Shown here in pieces: positions 32,537-40,965 of a stretch of DNA of 53,480 nt. Numbering within the stretch: position 1 is the first letter of the stretch; every line of letters starts with the position of its first letter. Where the stretch lies: assembly GCA_900317295.1 (NCBI GenBank), contig ONGB01000004.1, forward strand, positions 15,303-68,782, given 5' to 3'. The translations under genes and the position numbers were made by a program. Under the pieces are notes generated by a model, which had not been told where the DNA came from, searched no databases, and saw nothing but the letters and a program-made list of their open reading frames with translations. This DNA is from an uncultured Erysipelotrichaceae bacterium (GTDB lineage: Bacteria > Bacillota_I > Bacilli_A > RFN20 > CAG-826).

Positions 32537-33776
32537 TCACGGCCTCCTCCAGCAATTCGAAGAGCTCGGGTCGCGGAACGGCCCCAAACTGCCCATGCAG
32601 ATAATAGTCCACGATGTCTTCGTCCCCTCGGAACCCATTCTCGTCGCGGGAAGAAATGTCGGAAAGGTGGATGACGATGGATTGATGGGTCGAGGGATCG
32701 ACGGTCGTCAGGAACACTTGGTCCTTCCGGAAGAGCCGTTTCAGATCCATCAGCAAAAGATCTTGGGTGGAGAAGATAAGCTGCGCCTTTTTATTCAGAA
32801 CGTTATTGAACAGGGCGATGATCGCGCGGGTAAGGATATGATGGAGGGAGCTATCGATTTCATCCACCAACAGGATTTTCCCGAATTTGATGGCCTCATA
32901 GAGATAGCCGGATAAAGCGATGAGCTTCTGCGTCCCGACCGAATCGAAAAGGACGCTTGGGACGCGGAATTTACCATGCACGCTATAGAATTTCAGCGTC
33001 TCGGGGACAACCCCCTGGGGGAGCATGCCGGAAAGGTCCACATCGCTGACGACGTCCTCGGAGAGGCCGAAATCGGTGATATGCAGGTCGCAATTTCTGA
33101 TGAACTCAGAGATGAACCTTTGGGCGCGGGGGTCTTGTTGCATCAGCTGAAGGGTTTTATTAAGGTCTAGCGGCTGATCAAAACGCAACAAAAGAATGGA
33201 GTTGGCGAATTCCTGATAATGCTTCTTCGCCTTTCCTAATGGGCTTTCTTCATCGAATTTCAGCGTGGAGATAATCGGGTAGTCCGAGGAGAATAGCGAA
33301 AATAGCGAAGACCCCTTTCCCACATCTAGCCCCGGAATGTCCACGCCATCTTTTCGGCGGCAAATCAGCGGGGTATAGGTCTTAACGTGGGAGTTGGACG
33401 GGGCGATGGAAATCGTCGCGAGTTCTTCTTCGAGGTAGGCGTTCTTCTTGCAGTCATAGGCCACCTTATAACGGTAATTGCATCCATCGATGACGTACTC
33501 AACATCATATTCGATGACGTCGTCATCCATAAAAGAATTGGTCAGGTTCTCATGCGGCTGATTGAGCATGAGATTCTTCAAGTTGGCCAACGCGAGAATC
33601 AAACATGTCTTCCCCGTGTTGTTGGGGCCATAGATCCCGATGGTCTTAAGAATGGGGCGCCCGCCCATCATAACGGCATTGCAGGAAAGCCGTTTGATCA
33701 GGCCGTTGGCCGTCAAAGGGACATCGACTCTGTCAGCGAAGGTTTTATAGTTCTTGAAAGAAAAGTGGGTGATCAT
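32526..33776 (-). CDS. AAA15/RloA-like ATPase (module 1)
   Basis: This 416-aa ABC-type ATPase begins MITHFSFKNYKTFADRVDV, a RecF/OLD-like N-terminus. Walker A is GPNNTGKT (50-57), the Walker B region is KILLVDEIDSSLHH, and a switch-type QLIFSTQDLLL follows. The middle contains the variable domain of AAA15/RloA proteins. It is paired with a TOPRIM/RloB-like gene. In known systems (PARIS, RloAB-type) the ATPase senses phage proteins and releases the nuclease. A promoter with a palindrome over its -35 lies just upstream. Confidence 0.82.
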   Translation of the reverse strand: MITHFSFKNYKTFADRVDVPLTANGLIKRLSCNAVMMGGRPILKTIGIYGPNNTGKTCLILALANLKNLMLNQPHENLTNSFMDDDVIEYDVEYVIDGCNYRYKVAYDCKKNAYLEEELATISIAPSNSHVKTYTPLICRRKDGVDIPGLDVGKGSSLFSLFSSDYPIISTLKFDEESPLGKAKKHYQEFANSILLLRFDQPLDLNKTLQLMQQDPRAQRFISEFIRNCDLHITDFGLSEDVVSDVDLSGMLPQGVVPETLKFYSVHGKFRVPSVLFDSVGTQKLIALSGYLYEAIKFGKILLVDEIDSSLHHILTRAIIALFNNVLNKKAQLIFSTQDLLLMDLKRLFRKDQVFLTTVDPSTHQSIVIHLSDISSRDENGFRGDEDIVDYYLHGQFGAVPRPELFELLEEAVNEG

Positions 33777-33794
33777 AAGGTTTCCTCCCCCTAT

Positions 33795-33834
33795 ATCCTA
33801 ACCAGTTGTTTATTATTGTGCAATATTCTTGCAC
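33795..33834 (-). promoter_or_regulatory. Promoter with operator palindrome, module 1
   Basis: On the minus strand, TTGCAC (33818-33823), 17 bases and TAGGAT (33795-33800) precede the ATPase gene. The -35 is the right arm of the palindrome GTGCAA-5-TTGCAC (33818-33834), so binding there would repress. GGGGGAGG is the ribosome site. Confidence 0.7.
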
Positions 33835-33893
33835 GCTAATAAATAGTCGTGGAATCCCTGCCGCCTCCTTAGGATGAGGGGATGGCCTCTTAC

Positions 33894-34337
33894 CTATTTC
33901 TCTTGCTTAGTGGGGCTAGATAGACCGCGTCCATCCTCTAGGCCAGGCACGCCGTATCGCATCGCCAGCTTGAGCAACAAATCGACCGATTCGCTTTGGA
34001 TGGCGCCGGTCTCGAACCGGGTGATGGTTTTGTCGCCTAGATGCAATAAACGGGCCATTTCCACCGCGGTCAGATGATGCTCCCGGCGATAGTCTTTCAA
34101 TTGCTTGGCGCTCACCAGCCCCTTGGCTTCTTTGTATGCCTCGAAGGCGGCGCGTTGGTCGGCGATCGAATACTCAGGCACATCGATCTCTTCCCCGCAG
34201 TGGGCGCAGGTTACGATGTGTTGAGGGACCGTCACTTGAATGTCCCCCACTTCCACGGTTTCCACGTTCTCCTTCACGTTATATTCGCAATAGGTGGCGC
34301 AGAAGGGGCAGATGTCCATTGGTTTTTCGTTTTTCAT
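33894..34337 (-). CDS. MqsA/YgiT-like zinc-finger HTH regulator
   Basis: The 147-aa protein has an N-terminal zinc site (CPFC near residue 10, CAHCG near 45) and a C-terminal XRE-type helix-turn-helix (LTAVEMARLLHLGDKTITRFETG), the MqsA/YgiT layout. MqsA is the antitoxin of MqsR. No MqsR-like toxin is present, so it is either an orphan regulator or the control protein for the flanking ATPase-TOPRIM modules. Its promoter has an AGTAT/ATACT palindrome between the -35 and -10, the usual autoregulatory layout. Confidence 0.85.
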   Translation of the reverse strand: MKNEKPMDICPFCATYCEYNVKENVETVEVGDIQVTVPQHIVTCAHCGEEIDVPEYSIADQRAAFEAYKEAKGLVSAKQLKDYRREHHLTAVEMARLLHLGDKTITRFETGAIQSESVDLLLKLAMRYGVPGLEDGRGLSSPTKQEK

Positions 34338-34425
34338 AGCGGGTTACTCCTTATGCATCTTCGTGGAACGAGATGACGAAGACGATGATCGTCTCTCGAT
34401 TTTTCGTTATAAAATCTCCGTTCAA

Positions 34426-34453
34426 ATAGTATCAATTAATACTTATATGTCAA
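34426..34453 (-). promoter_or_regulatory. Autoregulatory promoter of the MqsA-like gene
   Basis: TTGACA (34448-34453), 16 bases and TACTAT (34426-34431) on the minus strand. The palindrome AGTATTAATTGATACT (34428-34443) occupies the spacer. The leader is about 80 bases, with AAGGAG before the ATG. Confidence 0.72.
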
Positions 34454-34491
34454 TCGTTTGGCCATCGAGAAATAAAAAAGGGGGCTTATGG

Positions 34492-34983
34492 TTAACGCGC
34501 CAATAAATCCGCGAGATAGCCCTCTCCCTTCCGGTGGCGGGCGATGCGCTTATATTCCATGATTGCCCAAACCATGTCGTTCTTATCAAAATACTCCTCC
34601 ACGCGGATTTGCGGGCGGGCTTCCTTTAAAAACGTTTTCGGGCGGATGCGCGATTTGGTTTTCGCATAAGCTTCGTAAAGGCCCTCCCGAAGCAGGATGA
34701 GCACCTCGATTTCGGGACGGGTGCAGAGTTTTATCTCTTGGATGTCGCGTAGCTCCATGCCGCGGACATCGAGTTTATCCTTCAAGGTGTCGCCGATGCG
34801 GTAAACGACGATCTTTTCGTCGAAGGGAAGCCTTAATAGCCTTTGGCGATATTTCCTTAGCGCCTGCGGGCAATGGAGGGGATGGCCGGTGAAGAGACGA
34901 TCGGAAAAATGGATCTGCCCGTTTCTTAGGAGCGATTCCATCAAATACACTTCCGTGTTCCCTTCGCAGGCCAATACGATCAC
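34492..34983 (-). CDS. Small TOPRIM/RloB-like partner (module 2)
   Basis: This 163-aa protein begins MIVLACEGNTEVYLMESLL, matching the first TOPRIM/RloB strand with its Glu. The second acidic motif is weaker (VVYRIGDTLKDK). It is the downstream partner of the ATPase at 34980 (ATGA overlap). At 163 aa it is shorter than RloB or AriB and may be a minimal version, possibly catalytically altered because only one acidic residue of the usual pair is clear. Its C-terminal third is basic, rich in Arg/Lys (YKRIARHRKGEGYLADLL). Confidence 0.62.
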   Translation of the reverse strand: MIVLACEGNTEVYLMESLLRNGQIHFSDRLFTGHPLHCPQALRKYRQRLLRLPFDEKIVVYRIGDTLKDKLDVRGMELRDIQEIKLCTRPEIEVLILLREGLYEAYAKTKSRIRPKTFLKEARPQIRVEEYFDKNDMVWAIMEYKRIARHRKGEGYLADLLAR

Positions 34984-36113
34984 CGGGCGATCGCCTCCCT
35001 AAGGGCTTCGGAGCGTTCGAAGTTGGCGAGGGTATCGAAGGCGTTTTGGTTGAATTGGTTGCTCTTCAATAGATCGGTGCGGATCCCATAATCGTTTAGG
35101 TTCTTCAGCGTGATGAGATTGCCCTCCCGATGCAACACGTTGACGTTATCGCACCGCTCGCCATGATCGAGCAATTCCGCATAGTGGGTGGTATAGATGA
35201 TCGTCGCGTGGGCCTTATTCACCTCGGGGTCGGCGTATAGGCCCATCAGGTCTTCCACCAGGTTGCGGTTGAAGTGGCGTTCGATCTCATCGACGAGCAC
35301 TTGCCCCCCTAAGCGGAAGGCCACCATCGACATCCCGAAAAGCAATATCCCCCGCAATGTCCCTTGGGAGAGGATGCGGGCCAAGGCGGAATAATCCATC
35401 ACCACGGGGCAGGAGCCCGCCCTTTGGAAGGCGTAGCCGATCATCTTCCCCCGCTCATAGGCGGGGCGGATCGAAGCGATGCTGTCGTCGAATAGATGGA
35501 GCAAGGCATCCAAGGCTTCTAAGCCATAGAGGTCTTCGATTTGGCCCATGAGGCTAGGCAACAAGCGCGGGGCCTCTTTGAAGTCCGCGTAGAAAAGCCG
35601 CGGTTCATCGGCGAACATCTTCGCGAGGTTCGAGGTATCCCCGCCGATATTGGGCAGGAAGCTGGAAACGCGGGCAAAGCCCAGATTGGAGAGGTCTTTC
35701 TTGTAATGCTTTTTCCAAGTGGTCTTCTCCAAAGACTCTTCTAGGATCAGGGGATATTGCCTTTCGGGGTTCCCCCGGAAGGAAAAAGTCCCCCGATATT
35801 GGTAGACGAGGCCTTTTTCATAGAAAAGGACCGATAGGGAGAAGGCTTCTTCCGGGATTTCATCCACGCGGATGGGCAACCTCCCCAAGAAGAGGAAGGA
35901 AAGCGTTAGGCCGAAAAGGTCCATCACGGTGCTCTTCCCGGAGGAATTCTTTCCTAAGAAGATGGTTTCGATCGGATAAGGGAGCCCGGGCGCCAATTCT
36001 ATTAATTCGGGGTTAGGGCCTCCGCTTACCCGCGTTTTCGTCAGGAGATTCACGGAGAATCCTTTTTCTAGCATCCGATAGCCCTTCGGCACGGAGATCT
36101 GCAATAACTTCAT
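34980..36113 (-). CDS. AAA15-like ATPase (module 2)
   Basis: The frame is open to 36248, but ATG 36113 (MKLLQISVPKGYRM) has GGAGGG before it and is preferred (377 aa). Walker A is GKNSSGKST (54-62); Walker B is GGQVLVDEIERHFNRN; a late TIIYTTHYAELLD is the H-switch region. The overall plan matches the module-1 ATPase, but the sequences differ enough that this is a parallel system, not a recent duplicate. It is coupled to the small TOPRIM-like gene downstream. Confidence 0.8.
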   Translation of the reverse strand: MKLLQISVPKGYRMLEKGFSVNLLTKTRVSGGPNPELIELAPGLPYPIETIFLGKNSSGKSTVMDLFGLTLSFLFLGRLPIRVDEIPEEAFSLSVLFYEKGLVYQYRGTFSFRGNPERQYPLILEESLEKTTWKKHYKKDLSNLGFARVSSFLPNIGGDTSNLAKMFADEPRLFYADFKEAPRLLPSLMGQIEDLYGLEALDALLHLFDDSIASIRPAYERGKMIGYAFQRAGSCPVVMDYSALARILSQGTLRGILLFGMSMVAFRLGGQVLVDEIERHFNRNLVEDLMGLYADPEVNKAHATIIYTTHYAELLDHGERCDNVNVLHREGNLITLKNLNDYGIRTDLLKSNQFNQNAFDTLANFERSEALREAIAR

Positions 36114-36131
36114 GGTTTTCCCTCCGCCAAA

Positions 36132-36159
36132 AGTATATCGGAGCATCGGTGAATAACAA
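36132..36159 (-). promoter_or_regulatory. Promoter of module 2
   Basis: TTGTTA (36154-36159), a 16-base spacer and TATACT (36132-36137) on the minus strand, 19 bases before the ATPase ATG. Confidence 0.68.
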
Positions 36160-36168
36160 TAAAAATTA

Positions 36169-36199
36169 TGTTTATATCCGTTTTTGGTGTTTATATTCG
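36169..36199. repeat. Two direct repeats upstream of the module-2 promoter
   Basis: TGTTTATATCCG (36169-36180) and TGTTTATATTCG (36188-36199) lie 19 bases apart in the same orientation, just upstream of the -35. They are possible activator or repressor sites. The rest of the gap up to 36417 holds nothing I can support. Confidence 0.45.
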
Positions 36200-36417
36200 T
36201 AATATTCATGGCTTGGGTTGTTTTTTGTTCCCCTACCTTTCTATACACGGGAGACGGCCTACTCTGGCGAAAGAAAAATGAGGGATGGCAAAAAGAACTG
36301 AACCCATCGAAGAAAAAAGTTTTGTTTTTTTTATGCGAATTCTTAAGCGGCCTTATGGTTTCGCGTCATAAAGGCGAAGAGATCATTCCTAGCCCAGTAC
36401 CATCCACGGCGCCCTCC

Positions 36418-36446
36418 TTCCTTGCTTTGCTACGTTCATTTATAAT
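36418..36446 (+). promoter_or_regulatory. Promoter of lipoprotein gene
   Basis: TTCCTT (36418-36423), a 17-base spacer and a perfect TATAAT (36441-36446). AAGGAG at 36459-36464 decides for the ATG at 36473. Confidence 0.75.
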
Positions 36447-36472
36447 GGGGGCGACGATAAGGAGCCCCCTAT

Positions 36473-37222
36473 ATGGTTATGAACAAAGCCTGCCTATTCT
36501 CGCTTATGTGCGCGCCTTTGCTTTTGGCATGCGCGCCCGTAAAAGAGGTGAACGCCATCGGCGATCCCCTTAACCCCACGATCGGGGATCTGCAGAACGC
36601 GATCAACGAGGCGGGGATGAATTTCACCAAGGTCACGACCATCGATTCCTATGATGGGGAATCCAGGTTCCCGTTCGAAGAAAAGAACCCCGCCACCCAG
36701 CTATATACCGAAGATGGGCTATATCAGGTGGAACGCAATTCGGGTTATTACAATGGTCCTAACGCCATCTGGCATTGCAGCAAAGGCGAAGGGGACACCT
36801 GGAACTACGCGTTATCCGAATCCACCTATCAGCATTACTATGACCGTTACACCACTTTCGCCTGCTTCAGCGGAACCTTCTGCTCGACCTATCTTTCCGC
36901 CACCGCGAAAGAAGGGTCAAATGGCTTATCCTATGTCAATGACCCGAGCAAGGACATCAGCCAAGCCCAGTTGATCCAATTGGTGTATATGCTGGCTCCC
37001 TTGGTCACGATCGATGAGGGCCAAACCATCTCTAACTATTCATTAGTATTCACGATGGATGCCGACCTCCATATGTCTTCGATCTCCATCGAATGCACGA
37101 TCAGCCAACTAGAAGGCGTGGAGAAATCCGGCTTGCTTAGATCGGAAGCCGTGTTCTCTGATATTGGGACCACCACCCTACCCTACGTCATCGCAGAGGA
37201 TGGCTCCGTCAGCAACGCCTAA
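36473..37222 (+). CDS. Secreted lipoprotein, unknown
   Basis: This 249-aa protein has a lipoprotein signal ending in LLLAC (Cys20). The mature part is Tyr/Ser/Thr-rich with four further cysteines (WHCSK, FACFSGTFCS) that could form disulfides outside the cell. I recognise no domain. It has its own promoter, RBS and terminator, so it is a monocistronic gene, and is opposite in strand to the flanking defence genes. Its GC content resembles the chromosome core rather than the island. Confidence 0.75.
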   Translation: MVMNKACLFSLMCAPLLLACAPVKEVNAIGDPLNPTIGDLQNAINEAGMNFTKVTTIDSYDGESRFPFEEKNPATQLYTEDGLYQVERNSGYYNGPNAIWHCSKGEGDTWNYALSESTYQHYYDRYTTFACFSGTFCSTYLSATAKEGSNGLSYVNDPSKDISQAQLIQLVYMLAPLVTIDEGQTISNYSLVFTMDADLHMSSISIECTISQLEGVEKSGLLRSEAVFSDIGTTTLPYVIAEDGSVSNA

Positions 37223-37242
37223 GGTCCTATCCATATAAGCAA

Positions 37243-37280
37243 TAGCCCGATGCGCGGATTCGCATCGGGCTTATGTTTTT
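37243..37280. terminator. Rho-independent terminator
   Basis: AGCCCGATGCG (37244-37254) pairs with CGCATCGGGCT (37261-37271), followed by TATGTTTTT on the plus strand. It ends the lipoprotein gene and may also stop the converging membrane-protein gene. Confidence 0.88.
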
Positions 37281-37291
37281 ATGCATCCCAC

Positions 37292-37804
37292 CTAGTGGTA
37301 GCCGAATAAGGAAATCGACATTTCAATTAAGGAGGATAAGGCGAAGAAGCCAAAGGGAAGGATAAGCAATATGGGATAGATCAATGCTTCGATATCCGTC
37401 CAGGCATGGGAGTAATAGACGGGGATGGCGAACACCGAAAGCGCTCCCATGTTCGCCGCGGCCAAGAAGACCTGCCAATACATCTTGGGGTTCACCCCTT
37501 TTATGCGCCACCCGCGGATATTGAGGATGAAGCCCAGGATCAGCAATGCCCCCATGACATAGAAACATAGGGGTAAGGCGATCCCTAGCCATCCCCCGCC
37601 GATCTTAAGCAAAAAGAAAGCGCCCCAGTTCATGGAACCTTCTATGGGCGATACCATGTAGCTACGAATAGATAAAGCGATTAGGTTAGCCGTGGATAAT
37701 AGAATAGCAACGACATTAAAAGTGATGATGGCGATGCTTTTATGGATGTTCTGCCGCGATACCAAAGCGGCCTTAAGGGCATCGCCTACTTCTTTTAATC
37801 CCAT
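37292..37804 (-). CDS. Four-helix membrane protein, unknown
   Basis: This 170-aa protein has four hydrophobic helices (about 25-48, 62-88, 108-128 and 138-162) and a soluble N-terminus (MGLKEVGDALKAALVSRQ). It has no recognised motif. The stretch 37805-38212 upstream contains a repeat, a hairpin and the Abi-gene terminator but no gene. Confidence 0.62.
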   Translation of the reverse strand: MGLKEVGDALKAALVSRQNIHKSIAIITFNVVAILLSTANLIALSIRSYMVSPIEGSMNWGAFFLLKIGGGWLGIALPLCFYVMGALLILGFILNIRGWRIKGVNPKMYWQVFLAAANMGALSVFAIPVYYSHAWTDIEALIYPILLILPFGFFALSSLIEMSISLFGYH

Positions 37805-37858
37805 GATGATCTCCTAAATACATAAGCATTATATAGCAAAAGGAGTTATAGGCAGGAT

Positions 37859-37904
37859 AAAAGTGAGGAAATGGGCGTGATATGAAGATGGTTGGTAAGG
37901 ATTC
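37859..37904. repeat. 46-bp dispersed repeat, copy 1
   Basis: It begins AAAAGTGAGGAAAT and ends AAGGATTC. It matches 44201-44246 at 41 of 46 positions in the same orientation. Copy 2 sits beside an IS remnant, so this is probably an IS-derived scar. Confidence 0.8.
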
Positions 37905-37932
37905 TATGGGGAAAAGAGGCTCTCTAAACTCT

Positions 37933-37963
37933 AAGGTGGTTGGCTTTTCGGGCTGGCCACCTT
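37933..37963. terminator. Hairpin with wobble stem
   Basis: AAGGTGG (37933-37939) and CCACCTT (37957-37963) enclose TTGGC/GCTGG, which can extend the stem by G-T pairs. GTTCTTTA follows on the plus strand. No gene obviously uses it. Confidence 0.4.
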
Positions 37964-38094
37964 GTTCTTTATAGCTTTGCTTGGTTTCGATTTAAGGAAA
38001 AGGCCTCCTTTGCTATCTTTTCCTGGACGTTGGGTCCACATTGCGATAAGAGCGACAGAAACTATCGCCCAGAGGCTGTTTATGTTGGCAAGCA

Positions 38095-38123
38095 AAGAAA
38101 AAGGGCAGCAATCATGTCTGCCC
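38095..38123 (-). terminator. Terminator of the Abi gene
   Basis: GGGCAG (38103-38108) and CTGCCC (38118-38123), followed on the minus strand by TTTTTC, 90 bases after the Abi stop codon. Confidence 0.7.
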
Positions 38124-38212
38124 AAGCCCCGAGAAACCGGGGGATAATTGCACTCATATAGTAACACACTATTAATGAGGCGGGGGAATTATTTCTTTCT
38201 TTTCAGAGGAAA

Positions 38213-39184
38213 TCAAGGTTTTTTGATTACAGGAGGTACATTCAAAACGCCAAGATACTCCATGGCCTTACGAGTCAGACCCATCTTTTTGAAAACCTTT
38301 TTGCAAATATCCATCGGCAGTTTTTCCAGCAACTCGCCAATGGCAGAATCAATCGAGGCCATAACCGACTTAAAACGGCTAGAAGGCAGAAGAACCTTTA
38401 AACAAAGAAGGACCGTTGCAAACTTCTGATTGATATCGGGGGCGATATAAAGAGCCCCCTGCGATTCCAAGAAAGCCTTCGAAAGGCGGTCGCGGGGAGC
38501 GAAGCAATACACTCTGCCATTGTGCGCGCAGCAATTGCGGAAAATAGAAAGGATCTTCAGGGTCGTTTGGTAATCGCCCTGAGAAACTTTCGCTCTCGCG
38601 GCTATTGCGTTTTTTATGGGGCGCGCTAGGCACATGTAAAAGCGACTCGTTTGTCCAAACGTCATGTTCAATGCAGTGACCCACAGGGGGATATATCCGT
38701 AGGATTCTAGCGCGTGGCAAAACGGTTCCTCGCAATGCTTGATTGCATTATTAATTAGCCCGCTCAGTTCTTTGACCAATTGTTCGGCGCCGCTGGCTTT
38801 TTTGTCATATGAGGCTCTATCTAAATAGTCGTCAGCGGAGTGCATTCTTCGCCCGGAGGAATCCTTCGCATTGCCAAATTCATAAATTATGTGCGATTTC
38901 AGCTTATCCTCGGCATAAAGAACGGCCGGGAAGAGCGCATCCCGGAGGGCAAGATTGAAGTCATACAAAGCGACAAGATCATCGAAATGCGCACCGGGTC
39001 TGTATCGAGTTTTTTGGCTATTGGGGTCAAGAAAGATATCGCGGTAGCCATTCACAAAAGCGTAGTAAGAATGATTGGACAAAACCAATTCGGCCTTAGA
39101 ATACGAATCGATAATCAGCCCATCGCTTTGTAGCTTTTTGATCTGGGCTCTAATCGTGAGAAACGGCTTCGGTTTCTTAGGCAT
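38213..39184 (-). CDS. Abi_2 (AbiD/AbiF-like) abortive infection protein
   Basis: This 323-aa protein has the Abi_2 pattern: KPFLTIRAQIKKLQSDGLII, NHSYYAFVNGY, and the HEPN-type motif RNCCAHNGRVY (Arg-x4-His). Abi_2 proteins are thought to be HEPN ribonucleases that halt growth on infection. The upstream TATAAT (39192-39197) is only two bases from the first ATG (39190), so the transcript probably begins at or just before the ATG at 39184 (MPKKPKPF), making it leaderless; I chose that start. A terminator follows. It is isolated from its neighbours by gaps of 250-400 bases. Confidence 0.87.
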   Translation of the reverse strand: MPKKPKPFLTIRAQIKKLQSDGLIIDSYSKAELVLSNHSYYAFVNGYRDIFLDPNSQKTRYRPGAHFDDLVALYDFNLALRDALFPAVLYAEDKLKSHIIYEFGNAKDSSGRRMHSADDYLDRASYDKKASGAEQLVKELSGLINNAIKHCEEPFCHALESYGYIPLWVTALNMTFGQTSRFYMCLARPIKNAIAARAKVSQGDYQTTLKILSIFRNCCAHNGRVYCFAPRDRLSKAFLESQGALYIAPDINQKFATVLLCLKVLLPSSRFKSVMASIDSAIGELLEKLPMDICKKVFKKMGLTRKAMEYLGVLNVPPVIKKP

Positions 39185-39447
39185 ATTCATTATTATACGC
39201 CAAAAGATTCGTAAGAAGATTGCGGCTACAGGGGAAACGTATCCAAATACTGCCGTTTCAAATCCGAGACTCTCGCGAAAAGGCTTCGAGACGATGCCTA
39301 TCCGGGTCCTTTAAACCGCGCTTCTCGAATCGTCTGAAAACTAAAGATTTGGCCCCTATTCAGTTTCAGTGCCTTTCTTAATGTGACATTAATTCTATTC
39401 TTTTCGCAGAAAATAGAGAGCTTCTAACAAACAAAAAGGTTTAATCA

Positions 39448-40965
39448 CTAATAATTCTTCAAGACCCAGTTTACAAACCCCAGCAAATCCTCGGAGGGAG
39501 AAAATTTATTATCCTCCATTATTTTCTCGACATCGACTTTTGTATCTTTATATCCAAGTTTTTTCATGGCATATTCGAGAGATTTTTGGAGGCGATCCAA
39601 AAGCAGGTAATATTCAAAATTCTCACTGTATCCCTCAATTTCATTATTCTCCCCGATTTTATAAATGATCTTGAATAAATGAACGATGAAATACATTATG
39701 GAATATGCCAGTTTCATCAATTTCCTCTTGCCTTCATCGCCCGTCCGAAAATTGTTGGCTAGACGCTCGTCAAACTGTTTGACCGTTTCGTCCAACGAAG
39801 CCTCCTCCTTTCTTTTACCTCTACGGATGGAGACGGACCCATATTTTGGCGTATCAACACCAATCTCGAACCTTCTGTTGAAAAAATCCAAAATGGCAAC
39901 AATGAGTAGGGAAACGTTGGTTCCTGATCTTAAACCCTCACGAATCGCGTTTTTCTTTGCTTCGATGGTAAAAATGTCTCCTAAGTTACGTTTATAAAAC
40001 GCCCCTTCTCGGATTATTTCTTCGTCGGTTACTTCATCGTTGGCGGGGGAAATAAAACGGTCGCGGAAAAGAGACTTTGGGTCGGCAAAAATCTTCTTCT
40101 CTTCGCACTTATCCCACAGCTCTTTAATAAACGGATAATATTGCCTCAGTGTCTGAGACTTGGCGACCTTCGAATTGAAGATCTTCATAGACTTTACAAA
40201 AACCAAATCTTTATCTTCGATTTTTGCGAAGGCTTTTTCTTCAAGGGAGACGACCTTATCTGAGAGAGAAGTTACCTCGTTCAATACGGAAATCGCGGTT
40301 TCTAGCGGAGGGATCTTTTCGTCTTTCGATTCTTCCGTTTGTCCATTCGGCAGGTAAACATAGACCCTTTTCGTGCCAGAAACGCTAGCTTTGGAAATGC
40401 GCTTATCAATGATTTCGTAATATGGAACGCCACCGCTTATTATGGACGGGTAGTTTTCTTCCCTTTTGAAAATTATATATACGAAGATCGTTCCCTTTTC
40501 GGCGGCGTAAGTAATGGCCTTGTATTTCAAATAGTCAGTTGCTAAATCCAAATAGACGAAATTATTTTCCATTTTGTACTCAACAAAGACATGAGAAACC
40601 GGATCGCTATTTAGAAAATTCTTAATCTTAAAGTAACCGTCTACAAAGCATCTTTTCCATGGCTTTTCCTGTTTAGCTGCCTCAACCTCAGAGATGCGCG
40701 ATTGGAAGCTGGTTTCATCGAATCCGTTATTGAACTTAATCGAAAACTCATTGGCAAAAAGGGGAATCTGATAATTCAGCGATTCCAAATAATCTCGGAT
40801 TTTATGATTGGCAAAAAAGGCGACCGTTCTTTCGTTTGCGATATATGAGCAATTCTTTGTGAGATAATCAAAATCCGTCTTTTCGGCTTCAAAAGAGACT
40901 GCAAAGTTTTTAATTTCGCGATCCAAAGACTCAATGGCTGGATCGATATCTGCTTTAGTGAACAT
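39448..40965 (-). CDS. Unknown 505-aa protein in ATPase operon
   Basis: I do not recognise this protein. Around residues 120-150 the segment DPVSHVFVEYKMENNFVYLD has an Asp...Glu-x-Lys arrangement followed by strands, which loosely fits a PD-(D/E)xK nuclease core; this is a guess. The central region (210-300) is helical and may be coiled-coil. The C-terminal third is helical and Lys/Glu-rich with a hydrophobic stretch (LAYSIMYFIVHLFKIIYKI). The ATG directly follows the TGA of the upstream broken ORF, with GAGGAG as ribosome site. It is probably the effector or partner of the 733-aa ATPase. Confidence 0.6.
   Translation of the reverse strand: MFTKADIDPAIESLDREIKNFAVSFEAEKTDFDYLTKNCSYIANERTVAFFANHKIRDYLESLNYQIPLFANEFSIKFNNGFDETSFQSRISEVEAAKQEKPWKRCFVDGYFKIKNFLNSDPVSHVFVEYKMENNFVYLDLATDYLKYKAITYAAEKGTIFVYIIFKREENYPSIISGGVPYYEIIDKRISKASVSGTKRVYVYLPNGQTEESKDEKIPPLETAISVLNEVTSLSDKVVSLEEKAFAKIEDKDLVFVKSMKIFNSKVAKSQTLRQYYPFIKELWDKCEEKKIFADPKSLFRDRFISPANDEVTDEEIIREGAFYKRNLGDIFTIEAKKNAIREGLRSGTNVSLLIVAILDFFNRRFEIGVDTPKYGSVSIRRGKRKEEASLDETVKQFDERLANNFRTGDEGKRKLMKLAYSIMYFIVHLFKIIYKIGENNEIEGYSENFEYYLLLDRLQKSLEYAMKKLGYKDTKVDVEKIMEDNKFSPSEDLLGFVNWVLKNY

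Noticed and set aside
37931..38167. Minus-strand 78-codon frame in the gap before the Abi gene
   Set aside because: It crosses a hairpin and the Abi terminator, has no ribosome site and no recognisable family.
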